Shown one piece after another: positions 41,008 to 50,596 of a stretch of 64,000 nt of DNA. The stretch's first letter is position 1, and each line of letters opens with the position of its first letter. Location of the stretch: positions 1-64,000 of the forward strand of contig NZ_BSSE01000024.1 in the NCBI RefSeq assembly GCF_030268965.1, read 5' to 3'. Origin of the DNA: Microtetraspora sp. NBRC 16547. Lineage in GTDB: Bacteria > Actinomycetota > Actinomycetes > Streptosporangiales > Streptosporangiaceae. Position numbers and translations under genes: made by a program. The notes beneath the pieces were generated by a model. The model did not search any database, was not told where the DNA came from, and saw nothing but the letters and a program-made list of their open reading frames with translations.

Positions 41008-42690
41008 ATGGCGGACACCGAATTGGGATCATTCCTCCCGCGAATGCGGCTGGACGATCTCCTGGCCGAGCTGCAGAACCGGCTGGAGGCCGTGCTCGCC
41101 ACCCGGGACCGGGTCCACTCGCTCCTGGAGGCCGTGGTCTCGGTCGGTAGCGAGCTCGACCTGGAGACCGTGCTCCACCGCATCGTCGAGTCGGCCACCG
41201 CCCTGGTCAACGCCTCGTACGGCGCGCTCGGCGTGATCGGCGACCAGAGCACGCTGATCCAGTTTGTCCCGGTCGGCCTGACCGAGGAGGAGATCGCCAG
41301 GATCGAGCACTGGCCGCACGGGCTCGGCCTCCTCGGACTGCTGATCAAGGAGCCGCAGTCGCTCCGGCTGCGCGACATCGCCGACCATCCCGACTCGCAT
41401 GGCTTCCCCGCGGGCCACCCGCCGATGCGCTCGTTCCTCGGCGTCCCCATTCGCGTACGCGACGAGATCTTCGGCAACCTCTACCTCACCGAGAAGCGCA
41501 ACGGCGAGTTCGACGAGGAGGACGAGGCGATCGTCACCGCCCTGGCCACGGCCGCGGGCGTCGCCATCGAGAACGCCCGGCTGTACGAGGAGACCCGGCG
41601 CAGGGAGGCGTGGCTGGAGGTCTCCTCCGAGGTGACCACGAGCCTGCTGTCCGGGACCGATCCGCACGACGTGCTGGTGACCCTCGCCCGGCGCACCCGG
41701 GAGTTGACCGACGCGGACGTGGTGACGATCTCCTTCGGCGTCGCCCCCGACCTGCTGCGGGTCGAGATCGCCGAGGGGCTCGGCGCGGAGGAGCTGCTCG
41801 GCATCGAGCTGCCCGCCGGAGACACGGTGGCGGGGCTGGTGCTGCGTGCCGCGGAGCCGCAGGTCGCCGACTTCAGGTCCTGCCCCGATGCCCCGGAGAA
41901 TTTCAAGACCGGTCCGTCGCTGTCCGTCCCCCTCGGGAAGGGGCGGCTCGTCCGTGGCGTGCTCGGCCTGGGCAAGCGGACGGGACGCATGCCGTTCAGC
42001 GCCGCCGACCTGCGGATGGTCCAGGCCCTCGCGGGTCAGGCCGCCGTCGCGCTCGAGCTGGCCGAGGCCAGGAAGGACGCCGAGCGCCTCGGCCTGCTCG
42101 AAGATCGCGACCGCATCGCCAAGGACCTGCACGACGTGGTGATCCAGCGGCTGTTCGCGGCGGCGATGACGCTGATGAGCGTCGTCCGGCTGGTGGAGAA
42201 ACCGGAGGTCACCGGGCGCGTCCAGCACGTCGTGGACGAGCTCGACGCCACGATCAGGCAGATCCGGTCCACGATCTTCGCTCTGCACACGCCGAGGGAG
42301 GAGGCGGCGGCCACGGTGCGCGGGCAGCTCATGGACCTGGTGGAGTCGGCGCGCGGCCATCTCGGGTTCATGCCGGGCGTCCGCCTGGAAGGGGCGCTGG
42401 ACACCCTCGTCACGCCCAAGATCGCGGACCACCTCCTCGCCGTCCTGCGCGAGGCCCTGTCCAACGTCGTACGGCACGCGCACGCGACCGAGGTGGACGT
42501 GACCGTGGACGCCCGTGACAACGTCCTCCTGCTCGAAGTGGGGGACAACGGCGTCGGCGTGCCGGAGGAGGGGCGGCGCAGCGGCCTGCGCAACCTGGCC
42601 GAACGGGCGGAGCTCCTCGGCGGCACGTTCGAGGTGCTCCGGCGCGAGCCCCGGGGCACCTGCCTGTCCTGGCAGGTCCCCCTCAGCTGA
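41008..42690 (+). CDS. DevS/DosT-like GAF sensor histidine kinase
   Basis: 560 residues from ATG 41008. Two GAF domains (about 45-190 and 215-360), then a HisKA_3 dimerisation helix with the phospho-acceptor His375 in DRIAKDLHDVVIQRLF, then HATPase_c (LREALSNVVRHAHATEVDV; GDNGVGVP; GLRNLAERAELLGG). The first GAF has HPPMRSFLGVPIRVRDEIFG followed by NLYLTEK, which aligns by eye with the heme-binding GAF of mycobacterial DevS/DosT; His137 lies in the region of the heme ligand. No response regulator is adjacent. It would sense O2/NO/CO or redox and phosphorylate a DevR-type regulator encoded elsewhere. Confidence 0.9.
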   Translation: MADTELGSFLPRMRLDDLLAELQNRLEAVLATRDRVHSLLEAVVSVGSELDLETVLHRIVESATALVNASYGALGVIGDQSTLIQFVPVGLTEEEIARIEHWPHGLGLLGLLIKEPQSLRLRDIADHPDSHGFPAGHPPMRSFLGVPIRVRDEIFGNLYLTEKRNGEFDEEDEAIVTALATAAGVAIENARLYEETRRREAWLEVSSEVTTSLLSGTDPHDVLVTLARRTRELTDADVVTISFGVAPDLLRVEIAEGLGAEELLGIELPAGDTVAGLVLRAAEPQVADFRSCPDAPENFKTGPSLSVPLGKGRLVRGVLGLGKRTGRMPFSAADLRMVQALAGQAAVALELAEARKDAERLGLLEDRDRIAKDLHDVVIQRLFAAAMTLMSVVRLVEKPEVTGRVQHVVDELDATIRQIRSTIFALHTPREEAAATVRGQLMDLVESARGHLGFMPGVRLEGALDTLVTPKIADHLLAVLREALSNVVRHAHATEVDVTVDARDNVLLLEVGDNGVGVPEEGRRSGLRNLAERAELLGGTFEVLRREPRGTCLSWQVPLS

Positions 42691-43087
42691 GGCGCCTCCC
42701 GGTGACCAGTTCCGCGCGTATGGAGATGAGCTGGTCGTGGTGGCCTGGCGCCCACGGGGCGAGCGGCAGCCGGGCCAGCCGTACGACCTCGGCGGGCTCC
42801 TCGACCAGGCGGGCCGGACCCACGGCGGTCACCGACCAGCCCCTGCGGGTGACCGGATCGAAGTGGTCGGCCTCGAAGGCCACGATCGTGCCGCGCGCGG
42901 CGTCCGACAGGCGCGAGCCGGCGGCGGTGCGGAACACCACGTCGTCCCCGTCCAGCATGTAGTTGACGACCTGCACCGCGGGAAGCGCGCGCTCGGTGAA
43001 CACGACGCGGCCGATCGGTGTCGTGGAAAGCAGAGCCAGGCACTCCGCCCGCGAGAGCTCCTGGAGCTCGGCCATGTCGAGGTTCAT
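42683..43087 (-). CDS. PPOX-fold flavin/F420-binding protein 2
   Basis: 134 residues from ATG 43087. Paralogue of the 39672-40106 protein: [42 protein letters not shown], then [30 protein letters not shown]. The last 8 bp overlap the end of the sensor kinase gene. Divergent from the phosphoketolase gene, with DevR-like box 3 in the 139-bp gap, 36 bp upstream of this start. Confidence 0.88.
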   Translation of the reverse strand: MNLDMAELQELSRAECLALLSTTPIGRVVFTERALPAVQVVNYMLDGDDVVFRTAAGSRLSDAARGTIVAFEADHFDPVTRRGWSVTAVGPARLVEEPAEVVRLARLPLAPWAPGHHDQLISIRAELVTGRRLS

Positions 43088-43122
43088 GTCTTCAGGGTTT
43101 CGCACCCGGATTCTCGCCAGCA

Positions 43123-43136
43123 GGGACGAAGGTCCC
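43123..43136. promoter_or_regulatory. DevR/DosR-like box 3
   Basis: GGGAC-GAAG-GTCCC, a perfect match to the core GGGAC-N4-GTCCC, between the divergent PPOX protein 2 and phosphoketolase genes. A short imperfect CGGCTCGTTCGGCTCG repeat follows at 43150-43195. Confidence 0.65.
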
Positions 43137-43226
43137 CCCGGTCCCGGCGTTCGGCTCGTTCGGCTCGCTCGTTCGGCTCGCTTCGGCTCGTGTCGGGCAA
43201 TCAATCTCCCGCTCCCGGGTACTGAG

Positions 43227-45548
43227 ATGTTCATGAATGAACTCGCGCAGATCGACGCATTCTGGCGTGCCGCGAACTACCTGTCGGTCGGGCAGATCTA
43301 CCTGCTCGACAACCCGCTCCTCAAGGAGCCGCTGTCCCCCAAGGACGTCAAACCGCGGCTGCTCGGCCACTGGGGGACCACCCCTGGGCTGAACTTCTGC
43401 TTCGCCCACCTCAACCGGATCATCCGGCAGCGTGACCAGGACATGATCTACGTCGTCGGTCCCGGCCACGGGGGCCCCGCCGCGGTCGCGCACGCCTGGC
43501 TGGAGGGCACCTACAGCGAGGTCTACCCCTCCGTCTCGCAGGACGCCCCGGGCATGCGCCGGCTGTTCCGCCAGTTCTCCTTCCCCGGCGGCATCCCGAG
43601 CCATGTCGCGCCGGAGACGCCCGGGTCGATCCACGAGGGCGGCGAGCTCGGCTACGCCCTCGCGCACGCGTACGGCGCGGCGTTCGACAACCCGGACCTG
43701 GTCGTGGCGTGCATCGTCGGCGACGGCGAGGCGGAGACCGGGCCGCTGGCGGCGAGCTGGCACTCGAACAAGTTCCTCGACCCGACGCGGGACGGGATCG
43801 TGCTGCCGATCCTCCACCTGAACGGCTACAAGATCGCCAACCCGACGGTCCTCGCCCGCATCCCGGAGAGCGAGCTGGTCAAGCTCATTGAGGGGTACGG
43901 CTACCGCCCGCACATCGTCTCCGGGAACGACCCAGCGGTCATGCACCGCCTGATGGCCGACACGCTCGACGCGGTCTTCGACCAGATCGCGGAGGTCAAG
44001 GCGGGATCGGGTGAGCGGCTGCCGATGATCGTGCTGCGCACGCCCAAGGGCTGGACCGGCCCGCGCGAGGTGGACGGCCTGCCGGTCGAGGGCACCTGGC
44101 GGGCCCACCAGGTGCCGCTGGCCGACGTCCGGGATCACCCGGACCGGCTGGCCGCCCTGGAGGAGTGGATGCGCTCCTACCGTCCCGATGAGCTGTTCGA
44201 CGCCGACGGGCGTCCGGTGCCCGAGGTCACCGTCGGCGTGCCGCACGGGCCGCGCCGGATGAGCGCCAACCCGCACGCCAACGGCGGCGAGCTGCTGCGC
44301 CCGCTGGTGCTGCCCGACTTCCGCGACTACGGAGTCGAGGTCAAGGCCCCGGCCACCGCGACCAGCGAGCCCACGCGGATCTTCGGCGCGTTCCTCCGGG
44401 ACGTGATCGCCGCCAACCCGCGGGACTTCCGGCTGATGGGCCCGGACGAGACCGCGTCCAACCGGCTGCAGGCGGTGTTCGAGGTGACCGACCGGGCGTG
44501 GGACGCCGAGCGGCTGCCGACCGACGAGCACCTCGCGCCCGAGGGCCGGGTGATGGAGGTGCTGTCGGAGCACCTGTGCCAGGGCTGGCTGGAGGGCTAC
44601 CTGCTGACCGGGCGGCACGGCCTGTTCAACTGCTATGAGGCGTTCATCCACATCGTGGACGCGATGTTCAACCAGCACGCCAAATGGCTGGAGTCGTCGC
44701 GCAAGATCCCGTGGCGGCGTCCGGTGGCCTCGCTCAACTACCTGCTGTCCTCGCACGTATGGCGCCAGGACCACAACGGCTTCAGCCACCAGGACCCCGG
44801 GTTCTTGGACGTGGTCATGAACAAGAAGGCCTCGGTCGTGCGCGTCTACCTGCCGCCGGACGCCAACACGCTGCTCTCGGTCGGGGACCACTGCCTGCGG
44901 TCGCGCGACTACGTGAACGTCGTGGTCGCCGGCAAGCAGCCGACACTCGACCTGTTCACCATGCCGGAGGCGGTGGCGCACTGCACCCGAGGCCTCGGCA
45001 TCATCGAGTGGGCCTCCAACGACGAGGGCGTGGAGCCCGACGTGGTCCTCGCCTGCGCCGGCGACGTGCCCACCATGGAGACCCTGGCCGCCGCCGCGCT
45101 GCTCCGCGAACACCTGCCCGAGCTGCGGGTCCGAGTGATCAACGTCGTGGACCTGATGCGCCTGCAGCCGCCGAGCGAGCACCCGCACGGCATGTCGGAC
45201 GCCGAGTACGACACGCTGTTCACCACCGACCGGCCGGTGATCTTCAACTTCCACGGCTACCCGTGGCTGATCCACCGGCTCACCTACCGGAGGGCGGGCC
45301 ACGACAACCTGCACGTGCGCGGATACAAGGAGGAGGGCACCACGACCACGCCGTTCGACATGGCGATGCTCAACGACATCGACCGCTTCCACCTGGTCCT
45401 CGACGTGATCGACCGGGTCCCCGGACTCGGTGCGCGCACCGCCCACCTGCGCCAGCGGATGCTCGACGAGCGGCTGCGCTGCCGTGTCTACACCCGGGAG
45501 TACGGTGAGGACGCGCCGGTGATCCGCAACTGGGTCTGGCCGTACTGA
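43227..45548 (+). CDS. xfp: Xylulose-5-phosphate/fructose-6-phosphate phosphoketolase
   Basis: 773 residues from ATG 43227 (ATG 43233 also possible). It cleaves xylulose-5-P or fructose-6-P with phosphate to acetyl-phosphate plus a triose or tetrose phosphate, using TPP. Signatures: [62 protein letters not shown]-Mg motif [15 protein letters not shown], and the C-terminal [22 protein letters not shown]. The length is normal. Acetate kinase is encoded convergently 10 bp away, so the pair makes ATP from sugar phosphates without respiration. DevR-like box 3 lies about 90 bp upstream. Confidence 0.97.
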   Translation: MFMNELAQIDAFWRAANYLSVGQIYLLDNPLLKEPLSPKDVKPRLLGHWGTTPGLNFCFAHLNRIIRQRDQDMIYVVGPGHGGPAAVAHAWLEGTYSEVYPSVSQDAPGMRRLFRQFSFPGGIPSHVAPETPGSIHEGGELGYALAHAYGAAFDNPDLVVACIVGDGEAETGPLAASWHSNKFLDPTRDGIVLPILHLNGYKIANPTVLARIPESELVKLIEGYGYRPHIVSGNDPAVMHRLMADTLDAVFDQIAEVKAGSGERLPMIVLRTPKGWTGPREVDGLPVEGTWRAHQVPLADVRDHPDRLAALEEWMRSYRPDELFDADGRPVPEVTVGVPHGPRRMSANPHANGGELLRPLVLPDFRDYGVEVKAPATATSEPTRIFGAFLRDVIAANPRDFRLMGPDETASNRLQAVFEVTDRAWDAERLPTDEHLAPEGRVMEVLSEHLCQGWLEGYLLTGRHGLFNCYEAFIHIVDAMFNQHAKWLESSRKIPWRRPVASLNYLLSSHVWRQDHNGFSHQDPGFLDVVMNKKASVVRVYLPPDANTLLSVGDHCLRSRDYVNVVVAGKQPTLDLFTMPEAVAHCTRGLGIIEWASNDEGVEPDVVLACAGDVPTMETLAAAALLREHLPELRVRVINVVDLMRLQPPSEHPHGMSDAEYDTLFTTDRPVIFNFHGYPWLIHRLTYRRAGHDNLHVRGYKEEGTTTTPFDMAMLNDIDRFHLVLDVIDRVPGLGARTAHLRQRMLDERLRCRVYTREYGEDAPVIRNWVWPY

Positions 45549-45558
45549 GCGGTCCGGG

Positions 45559-46812
45559 TCAGCCGCCGAGCAGACGCAGGGCCAGGGACGCGATCTCCCA
45601 CTCCTCGTCGGTCGGGACCACCATCACCGCGACGTCGGAGCCGGGCGGCGAGATGATCCGCGCGCCCTCGCCGCCCTGGTTGCGGGCCGGATCGACGGCG
45701 ATGCCGAGTCGTTCCAGCCCGCTCATGGAACGGGCCCTGGTCCGCGCGTCGTGCTCGCCCACGCCGGCGGTGAACACGATCGCGTCGAGCCGGCCGAGCA
45801 CGGCGTAGTACGCCCCGACGTACTTGCGTATCCGGTGGCAGTAGACGTCGAGCGCCAGCCGGGCGTCCTCGTCGCCGGCGTCGGCCTTCTCCCACACCTC
45901 GCGCATGTCGCTCGCTCCGGCCATGGCCAGCATGCCCCCGGCCCGCATCAACGCCTCGTGGCTCTCGGCCACGCCCAGGCCCGCCGTACTGGCCAGGAAC
46001 GAGGGCAGCGAGGGGTCCACGTCTCCGGAGCGGGTGCCCATGACCAGGCCCTCCAGAGGCGTCAGGCCCATCGAGGTCTCCACACTGCGGCCGCCCCTGA
46101 TCGCCGTCGCGCTCGCGCCGTTGCCGAGATGGAGCACGATCACGTTGGTCTCCTCCAGCGGCTTGCCGAGCAGCTCCGCCGCCAGCCGGGAGACGTACGC
46201 GCACGAGGTGCCGTGGAAGCCGTACCGCCGCACGCCCAGGTCCTCGGTCCAGGTGCGCGGCACCGCGTACGTGTACGCGTGCGGGGGCAGGGTCTGGTGG
46301 AAGGCCGTGTCGAACACGGCGACCTGCGGGACGCCGGGGAACGCCTTGCGCGCCACCCGGATCCCGTCCAGGTTCGCCGGGTTGTGCAGCGGGGCGAACT
46401 TCGCCAGCTCCTCGATGCCGGAGATCACCTCGTCGTCGATCAGGACCGGCCCGGTGAACCGGTCGGCGCCGTGGACGACCCGGTGCCCGACGGCGCGTAG
46501 CGGGATCCGCGTCAGGTCGGGACCGGCCTCGGCGAACGCGTCGAGCGCCGCCCGCAGCCCCGACTCGTGATCGGGAAAGGGCCGGTGCAGCGCGTACGGC
46601 TCGGCGCCCGGCCGCGTGTGGGTGAGCGCTCCCTGCTCGTCGCCGATCCGCTCCACCAGCCCGACGGCGAGGCGGCTCCCGGACTCCGTGTCGATCAGCT
46701 CGTACTTGATCGACGAGGAGCCGGTGTTCAGCACCAGCACGCACGGGTCCACACCTGTGTCCACGGTTGTGTTCACTGGGTCCACTGGGTCCACGGTTGT
46801 GCCCTCGCTCAC
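45559..46812 (-). CDS. ackA: Acetate kinase
   Basis: 417 residues from GTG 46812. It interconverts acetyl-phosphate + ADP with acetate + ATP. ASKHA fold: VLVLNTGSSSIKYEL, VGHRVVHGAD, FDTAFHQTLPP, RYGFHGTSCAYVS, HLGNGASATAIRGG, TPLEGLVMGTRSGDVDP and FTAGVGEHDA. The N-terminal 22 residues (VDPVDPVNTTVDTGVDP) are an unusual Val/Asp/Thr repeat extension. It is convergent with xfp and divergent from the Usp gene. Two degenerate DevR-like boxes lie in the Usp-ackA gap. Confidence 0.97.
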   Translation of the reverse strand: MSEGTTVDPVDPVNTTVDTGVDPCVLVLNTGSSSIKYELIDTESGSRLAVGLVERIGDEQGALTHTRPGAEPYALHRPFPDHESGLRAALDAFAEAGPDLTRIPLRAVGHRVVHGADRFTGPVLIDDEVISGIEELAKFAPLHNPANLDGIRVARKAFPGVPQVAVFDTAFHQTLPPHAYTYAVPRTWTEDLGVRRYGFHGTSCAYVSRLAAELLGKPLEETNVIVLHLGNGASATAIRGGRSVETSMGLTPLEGLVMGTRSGDVDPSLPSFLASTAGLGVAESHEALMRAGGMLAMAGASDMREVWEKADAGDEDARLALDVYCHRIRKYVGAYYAVLGRLDAIVFTAGVGEHDARTRARSMSGLERLGIAVDPARNQGGEGARIISPPGSDVAVMVVPTDEEWEIASLALRLLGG

Positions 46813-46921
46813 GGGATGCTTCCAAAACGGCCGAACCTACCGTGATCACCATCCTTCCCCTGGTGGGGCGGCACATGCTTTTTGGGAAACTTTCCGACTT
46901 TTCGTGTTCGCATTACGGGGA

Positions 46922-46957
46922 AGGCGGAAGGTCCCGTCCCATGAGGACCAGCGGCCC
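46922..46957. promoter_or_regulatory. DevR/DosR-like boxes 4 and 5
   Basis: AGGCG-GAAG-GTCCC (46922-46935) and AGGAC-CAGC-GGCCC (46944-46957) each keep one good half-site with the 5-4-5 spacing, in the gap between the divergent acetate kinase and universal stress protein genes. Confidence 0.45.
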
Positions 46958-47017
46958 TGGAACCCGCTCCGCCGCGGTCGTGTCATGGATGTGCCCGGGA
47001 CGAACGAGGAGGACATC

Positions 47018-47860
47018 ATGATCATCGTTGCCACCGACGGCTCCCCCGCCGCGACGGCCGCCGTGGAATGGGCCGCTGACGACGCGGCGCGCAAGGGACT
47101 GCCGTTGCGCGTTCTCCACGTGGTGGACCGCCTGCCGTACGAGATCCCGCGGTATCCGATCCCGGGTGTGCAGGAGTCCATCGTCCAGTCGGGCGAGCGG
47201 ATCCTCCGTGACGCGCGCCAGGCCGTACGGACCCGGCAGCCCGGCGTCGAGGTGAACACGGAGCTGGTCTACGGCGTGCCCGCACCCTCGCTGCGGCAGG
47301 AGGCCGAGCACTCCTCCGAGCTGGTGGTGGGCAGCCGCGGCAGGGGCGGCTTCGCCGGGATGCTGCTCGGCTCCGTCAGCTCGCATGTCGCCGGGCACGT
47401 CCATGTGCCGGTCGTCGTCGTACGGCCCGGGCCCGCCACCGCGTACGGCGAGATCGTGGTCGGCGTGAGCGAGTCGGAGGAGTGCGATCCCGCCCTGGCC
47501 TACGCGTTCGAGGAGGCCAAGCTGCGCGGCGCCCGGCTGCGTGCGATCTGCGCGTGGGAGCTTCCCGTGCACATCCTCGGACCGGAGGTCGTCTACGACG
47601 TCGACGAGATCCAGCACGCCTTCCGCCAGGCCGCCCAGGACAAGATCGGAGACCTGGAGGAGCGGTTCCCCGAGGTCGAGGTCACGCTGGACATCGTGCG
47701 CGGGCACCCCGTCGCGGCACTGGTGGACACATCCGAGAAGGCGGACCTCGTCGTCGTCGGCTCGCGTGGACGCGGGGCCTTCGGCGCCGTGGTGCTCGGC
47801 TCGGTGAGCCGCGGCATACTGCACCACGCGCGCTGCCCGGTCGCGGTCGTGCGGTCGTGA
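47018..47860 (+). CDS. Tandem universal stress protein
   Basis: 280 residues from ATG 47018 behind AGGAGG (in-frame ATG 46985 is less well placed). Two Usp domains: 1-140 (MIIVATDGSPAATAAVEWA, then VVGSRGRGGFAGMLLGSVSS) and 146-280 (EIVVGVSESEECDPALAYAF, then VVGSRGRGAFGAVVLGSVSR). Both keep the ATP-binding G-x2-G-x9-G-S pattern. Tandem Usps of this type are a hallmark of DosR regulons. Divergent from ackA with boxes 4 and 5 between. Confidence 0.93.
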   Translation: MIIVATDGSPAATAAVEWAADDAARKGLPLRVLHVVDRLPYEIPRYPIPGVQESIVQSGERILRDARQAVRTRQPGVEVNTELVYGVPAPSLRQEAEHSSELVVGSRGRGGFAGMLLGSVSSHVAGHVHVPVVVVRPGPATAYGEIVVGVSESEECDPALAYAFEEAKLRGARLRAICAWELPVHILGPEVVYDVDEIQHAFRQAAQDKIGDLEERFPEVEVTLDIVRGHPVAALVDTSEKADLVVVGSRGRGAFGAVVLGSVSRGILHHARCPVAVVRS

Positions 47861-47872
47861 CCGCGAGGGCCT

Positions 47873-47970
47873 CGGGGTGATCTGGTCGGGGTGATCTGGT
47901 CGGGGTGATCTGGGCGGGCTGATCTTGTCGGGCTGATCTGGTCGGGCTGATCTGGTCGGGCTGATCTGGG
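47873..47970. repeat. 14-bp tandem repeat, seven copies, upstream of cydA
   Basis: The unit CGGGGTGATCTGGT occurs seven times without a gap (47873-47970). Copies 4-7 carry a C at position 5, and minor changes occur in copies 3, 4 and 7. It occupies most of the gap between the Usp gene and cydA. It is non-coding and has no spacers. Confidence 0.92.
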
Positions 47971-48076
47971 GCGAGCGCCAGAAGTGAGGAGGCGGCGTGC
48001 GGGGGTAGCCCTGTGGCATCCCGGCCTCTCGGGGGGCTTCCCCGAGGCCGGTCCCGACGGCACGGGGGGAGCCGTT

Positions 48077-49459
48077 GTGGACAAGCTGTCTCTGGCCCGC
48101 TGGCAGTTCGGGATCACCACCGTCTATCACTTCATCTTCGTCCCGATGACGATCGGACTCGCCATCCTGGTGGCGGCCATGCAGACCACATGGCACGTCA
48201 CCGGGAACGAGATCTACCTCCGGATGACCAAGTTCTTCGGAAAGCTCTTCCTGGTCAGCTTCTTCATGGGTGTGGTCACCGGAATCTGGCAGGAGTTCCA
48301 GTTCGGCATGAATTGGAGCTCCTACTCCCGGTTCGTCGGTGACGTGTTCGGGGCCCCGCTGGCGATGGAGGGGATTCTCGCGTTCTTCGCCGAATCGACC
48401 TTCATCGGGCTGTGGGTATTCGGCTGGAACCGGCTGCCACCCCTGGTCCATCTCGGCACGATCTGGCTGGCCGCAATCGGGACCGTCGCGTCGGCGTACT
48501 TCATCCTCGCGGCGAACTCCTGGATGCAGCATCCGGTTGGATACCGGATCAACCCGGACACACGCCGGGCGGAACTGACGAGCATCTGGGCCGTGATCAG
48601 TAACCCGACGAACCTCGTGACGGTCCCGCACGTCCTCTTCGCCGCTTTCCTCACCGCAGGGGGCTTTCTGGCCGGGGTCAGCGCCTGGCATCTCGCCCGG
48701 CGCAGCGAGACCGACCTGTTCCGCCCGGCTTTGCGGGCCGGACTCGTGCTGCTGGTCGTCGCGGGCATCGGGACGGCGATCACCGGTGACCTACAGGCCA
48801 AGATCATGACCAAGCAGCAGCCGATGAAGATCGCCTCCGCCGAGGCGCTTTACGAGACGTCCACGCCCGCGCCGTTCTCGCTGTTCACCGTGGGCAACCT
48901 GAGCGGCGAGAAGGCCATCTGGAGCCTGCGGGTGCCGCACGTGCTGTCCTACCTCGCCACCGGGAACTCGAACGGCACGGTCCAGGGCGTCAACAACATC
49001 CAGCGCGACTACGTCGCCCGGTACGGCCCCGGGGACTACCGCCCGTACATCCCGGTGACGTACTGGTCGTTCCGGCTGATGATCGGGTTCGGGGGTCTGG
49101 CCAGCCTGATCGGCCTGATCGGACTGTGGGTGAGCCGGCCGGGCAGAACTCCCGGCCGCCGGTTCTACCGGGTCGCGGTCATCGCCATGGTGCTGCCCTT
49201 TCTCGGGAACACCGCCGGCTGGATCTTCACCGAGATGGGCCGCCAACCCTGGACCGTCGTCGGCGTGTTCAAAACGGTCGAGAGCGACTCGCCGGGGGTC
49301 GGTGCGGGCACGATCGCGATCTCCCTGGGTGCGTTCACGCTGATCTATGGAATCCTCGCCGCGATCACCGCCGTGATCATGGTGCGGATGGTCAGAGCCG
49401 GTCCTGGCGCCGCCGGAGAAAGCGAGGAACCTCCCCACCTTCCTCATCTGACGTACTGA
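48077..49459 (+). CDS. cydA: Cytochrome bd quinol oxidase subunit I
   Basis: 460 residues from GTG 48077 behind GGGGGGAG. Nine helices. Heme ligands: His in ARWQFGITTVYHFIFVP, His in SWMQHPVGY, and Met/Glu regions in GILAFFAESTFIGLWVFGWN. The quinol (Q) loop after GDLQAKIMTKQQPMKIASAEALYET is of the short type. GRQPWTVVGVFKT near the end is the family signature. It reduces O2 with very high affinity using menaquinol and fits the low-oxygen context. It forms an operon with cydB. Confidence 0.96.
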   Translation: MDKLSLARWQFGITTVYHFIFVPMTIGLAILVAAMQTTWHVTGNEIYLRMTKFFGKLFLVSFFMGVVTGIWQEFQFGMNWSSYSRFVGDVFGAPLAMEGILAFFAESTFIGLWVFGWNRLPPLVHLGTIWLAAIGTVASAYFILAANSWMQHPVGYRINPDTRRAELTSIWAVISNPTNLVTVPHVLFAAFLTAGGFLAGVSAWHLARRSETDLFRPALRAGLVLLVVAGIGTAITGDLQAKIMTKQQPMKIASAEALYETSTPAPFSLFTVGNLSGEKAIWSLRVPHVLSYLATGNSNGTVQGVNNIQRDYVARYGPGDYRPYIPVTYWSFRLMIGFGGLASLIGLIGLWVSRPGRTPGRRFYRVAVIAMVLPFLGNTAGWIFTEMGRQPWTVVGVFKTVESDSPGVGAGTIAISLGAFTLIYGILAAITAVIMVRMVRAGPGAAGESEEPPHLPHLTY

Positions 49460-49523
49460 CGCTCGTGTGCGGGGCTGTTCGCCGCGGCCGATGGCTGATT
49501 CGACCTGCTCAGGAGGGATGCCG

Positions 49524-50513
49524 ATGGAACTCGCCACCGTATGGTTCATCCTGATCGCAGTGCTCTGGATCGGCTACTTCGTCCTGGAGGGCTTTGATTT
49601 CGGAGTCGGCATGCTGCTGCCGGCGCTCGGGCGCGACGACATCGACCGGCGCATCCTCATCAACACGATCGGGCCGGTCTGGGACGGCAACGAGGTGTGG
49701 CTGATCGTCGCCGGCGGCGGGACCTTCGCCGCCTTCCCCGAGTGGTACGCCACCATGTTCAGCGGTTTCTACCTGATCCTGCTGGTCATCCTGCTCGCAC
49801 TCATCGCCCGAGGGGTGGCCTTCGAGTTCCGCGGCAAGCACGACTCCGACCGTTGGCGCCGCGGCTGGGACCGGGCCATTTTCTGGGGGTCGCTCATCCC
49901 CTCCGCTTTGTGGGGCGTGGCCTTCGGGAACATCATCGCCGGGGTGCCGATCGACGCCCGGCACGTCTACACGGGGAACCTGCTCACGCTGCTCAATCCG
50001 TACGCGCTGCTCGCCGGGCTCGTCACCCTCGGCCTGTTCCTGCTGCACGGCGCGGTGTTCCTGTCCCTCAAGACCGGCGACGAGCTGCGCGCCCGTGCCA
50101 GGACGGTGACTCTGCGCCTGGCCCCGGTGGTCGTCCTGATCGTGGTGCTCTTCCTCGCGGTGACCCAGATCCTGCACGGCAAGCCGGTCACCTTGATCAC
50201 GTCGGCGCTGGCCGTTCTCGCCCTGCTCGCGGGGGTGGGGGCCGCGTTCCGGCACCGGGACGGCTGGGCGTTCACCGCCACGGCGGCCACGATCATCCTG
50301 GCCACGGGCACGCTGTTCATCAACCTGTGGCCGAACGTGCTGCCGTCGAGCACGGCCGAGGCGTACAGCCTGACGATCACGAACGCCTCGTCGTCGCCGT
50401 ACACGCTGCTGGTGATGACGTGGGTCGCGGCCATCTTCCTGCCACTTGTCCTGCTGTACGAGGGATGGAGCTACTGGGTCTTCCGGCAACGCCTCACCCG
50501 CCCGCCGAGCTGA
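49524..50513 (+). CDS. cydB: Cytochrome bd quinol oxidase subunit II
   Basis: 329 residues from ATG 49524 behind AGGAGG (ATG 49518 also possible). Start motif WFILIAVLWIGYFVLEGFDFGVGML, then IGPVWDGNEVWLIVAGGGTFAAFPEWYATMFSGFYL and RGVAFEFRGK, all typical. Eight helices. The length is normal. cydCD assembly transporters do not follow; the next gene is convergent, so they must be elsewhere if present. Confidence 0.96.
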   Translation: MELATVWFILIAVLWIGYFVLEGFDFGVGMLLPALGRDDIDRRILINTIGPVWDGNEVWLIVAGGGTFAAFPEWYATMFSGFYLILLVILLALIARGVAFEFRGKHDSDRWRRGWDRAIFWGSLIPSALWGVAFGNIIAGVPIDARHVYTGNLLTLLNPYALLAGLVTLGLFLLHGAVFLSLKTGDELRARARTVTLRLAPVVVLIVVLFLAVTQILHGKPVTLITSALAVLALLAGVGAAFRHRDGWAFTATAATIILATGTLFINLWPNVLPSSTAEAYSLTITNASSSPYTLLVMTWVAAIFLPLVLLYEGWSYWVFRQRLTRPPS

Positions 50514-50596
50514 AATTCGTGGTGGCGTCTGGCGGAGCGGTGCCTGGGTGGAGTGATGTCTGGGGGTCGCGTCACCAACCTGCCTGGGCAGGACAT

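Noticed and set aside
43092-45446. Long minus-strand open frame (784 codons) opposite phosphoketolase
   Set aside because: It is antisense to a gene with clear family motifs and its translation is low-complexity Arg/Val/Asp-rich, the usual product of GC-rich third-position bias.
47873-47970. Tandem repeats (also at 32054, 59776, 56821) considered as CRISPR arrays
   Set aside because: The repeats abut directly, with no unique spacers, and no cas genes are present.
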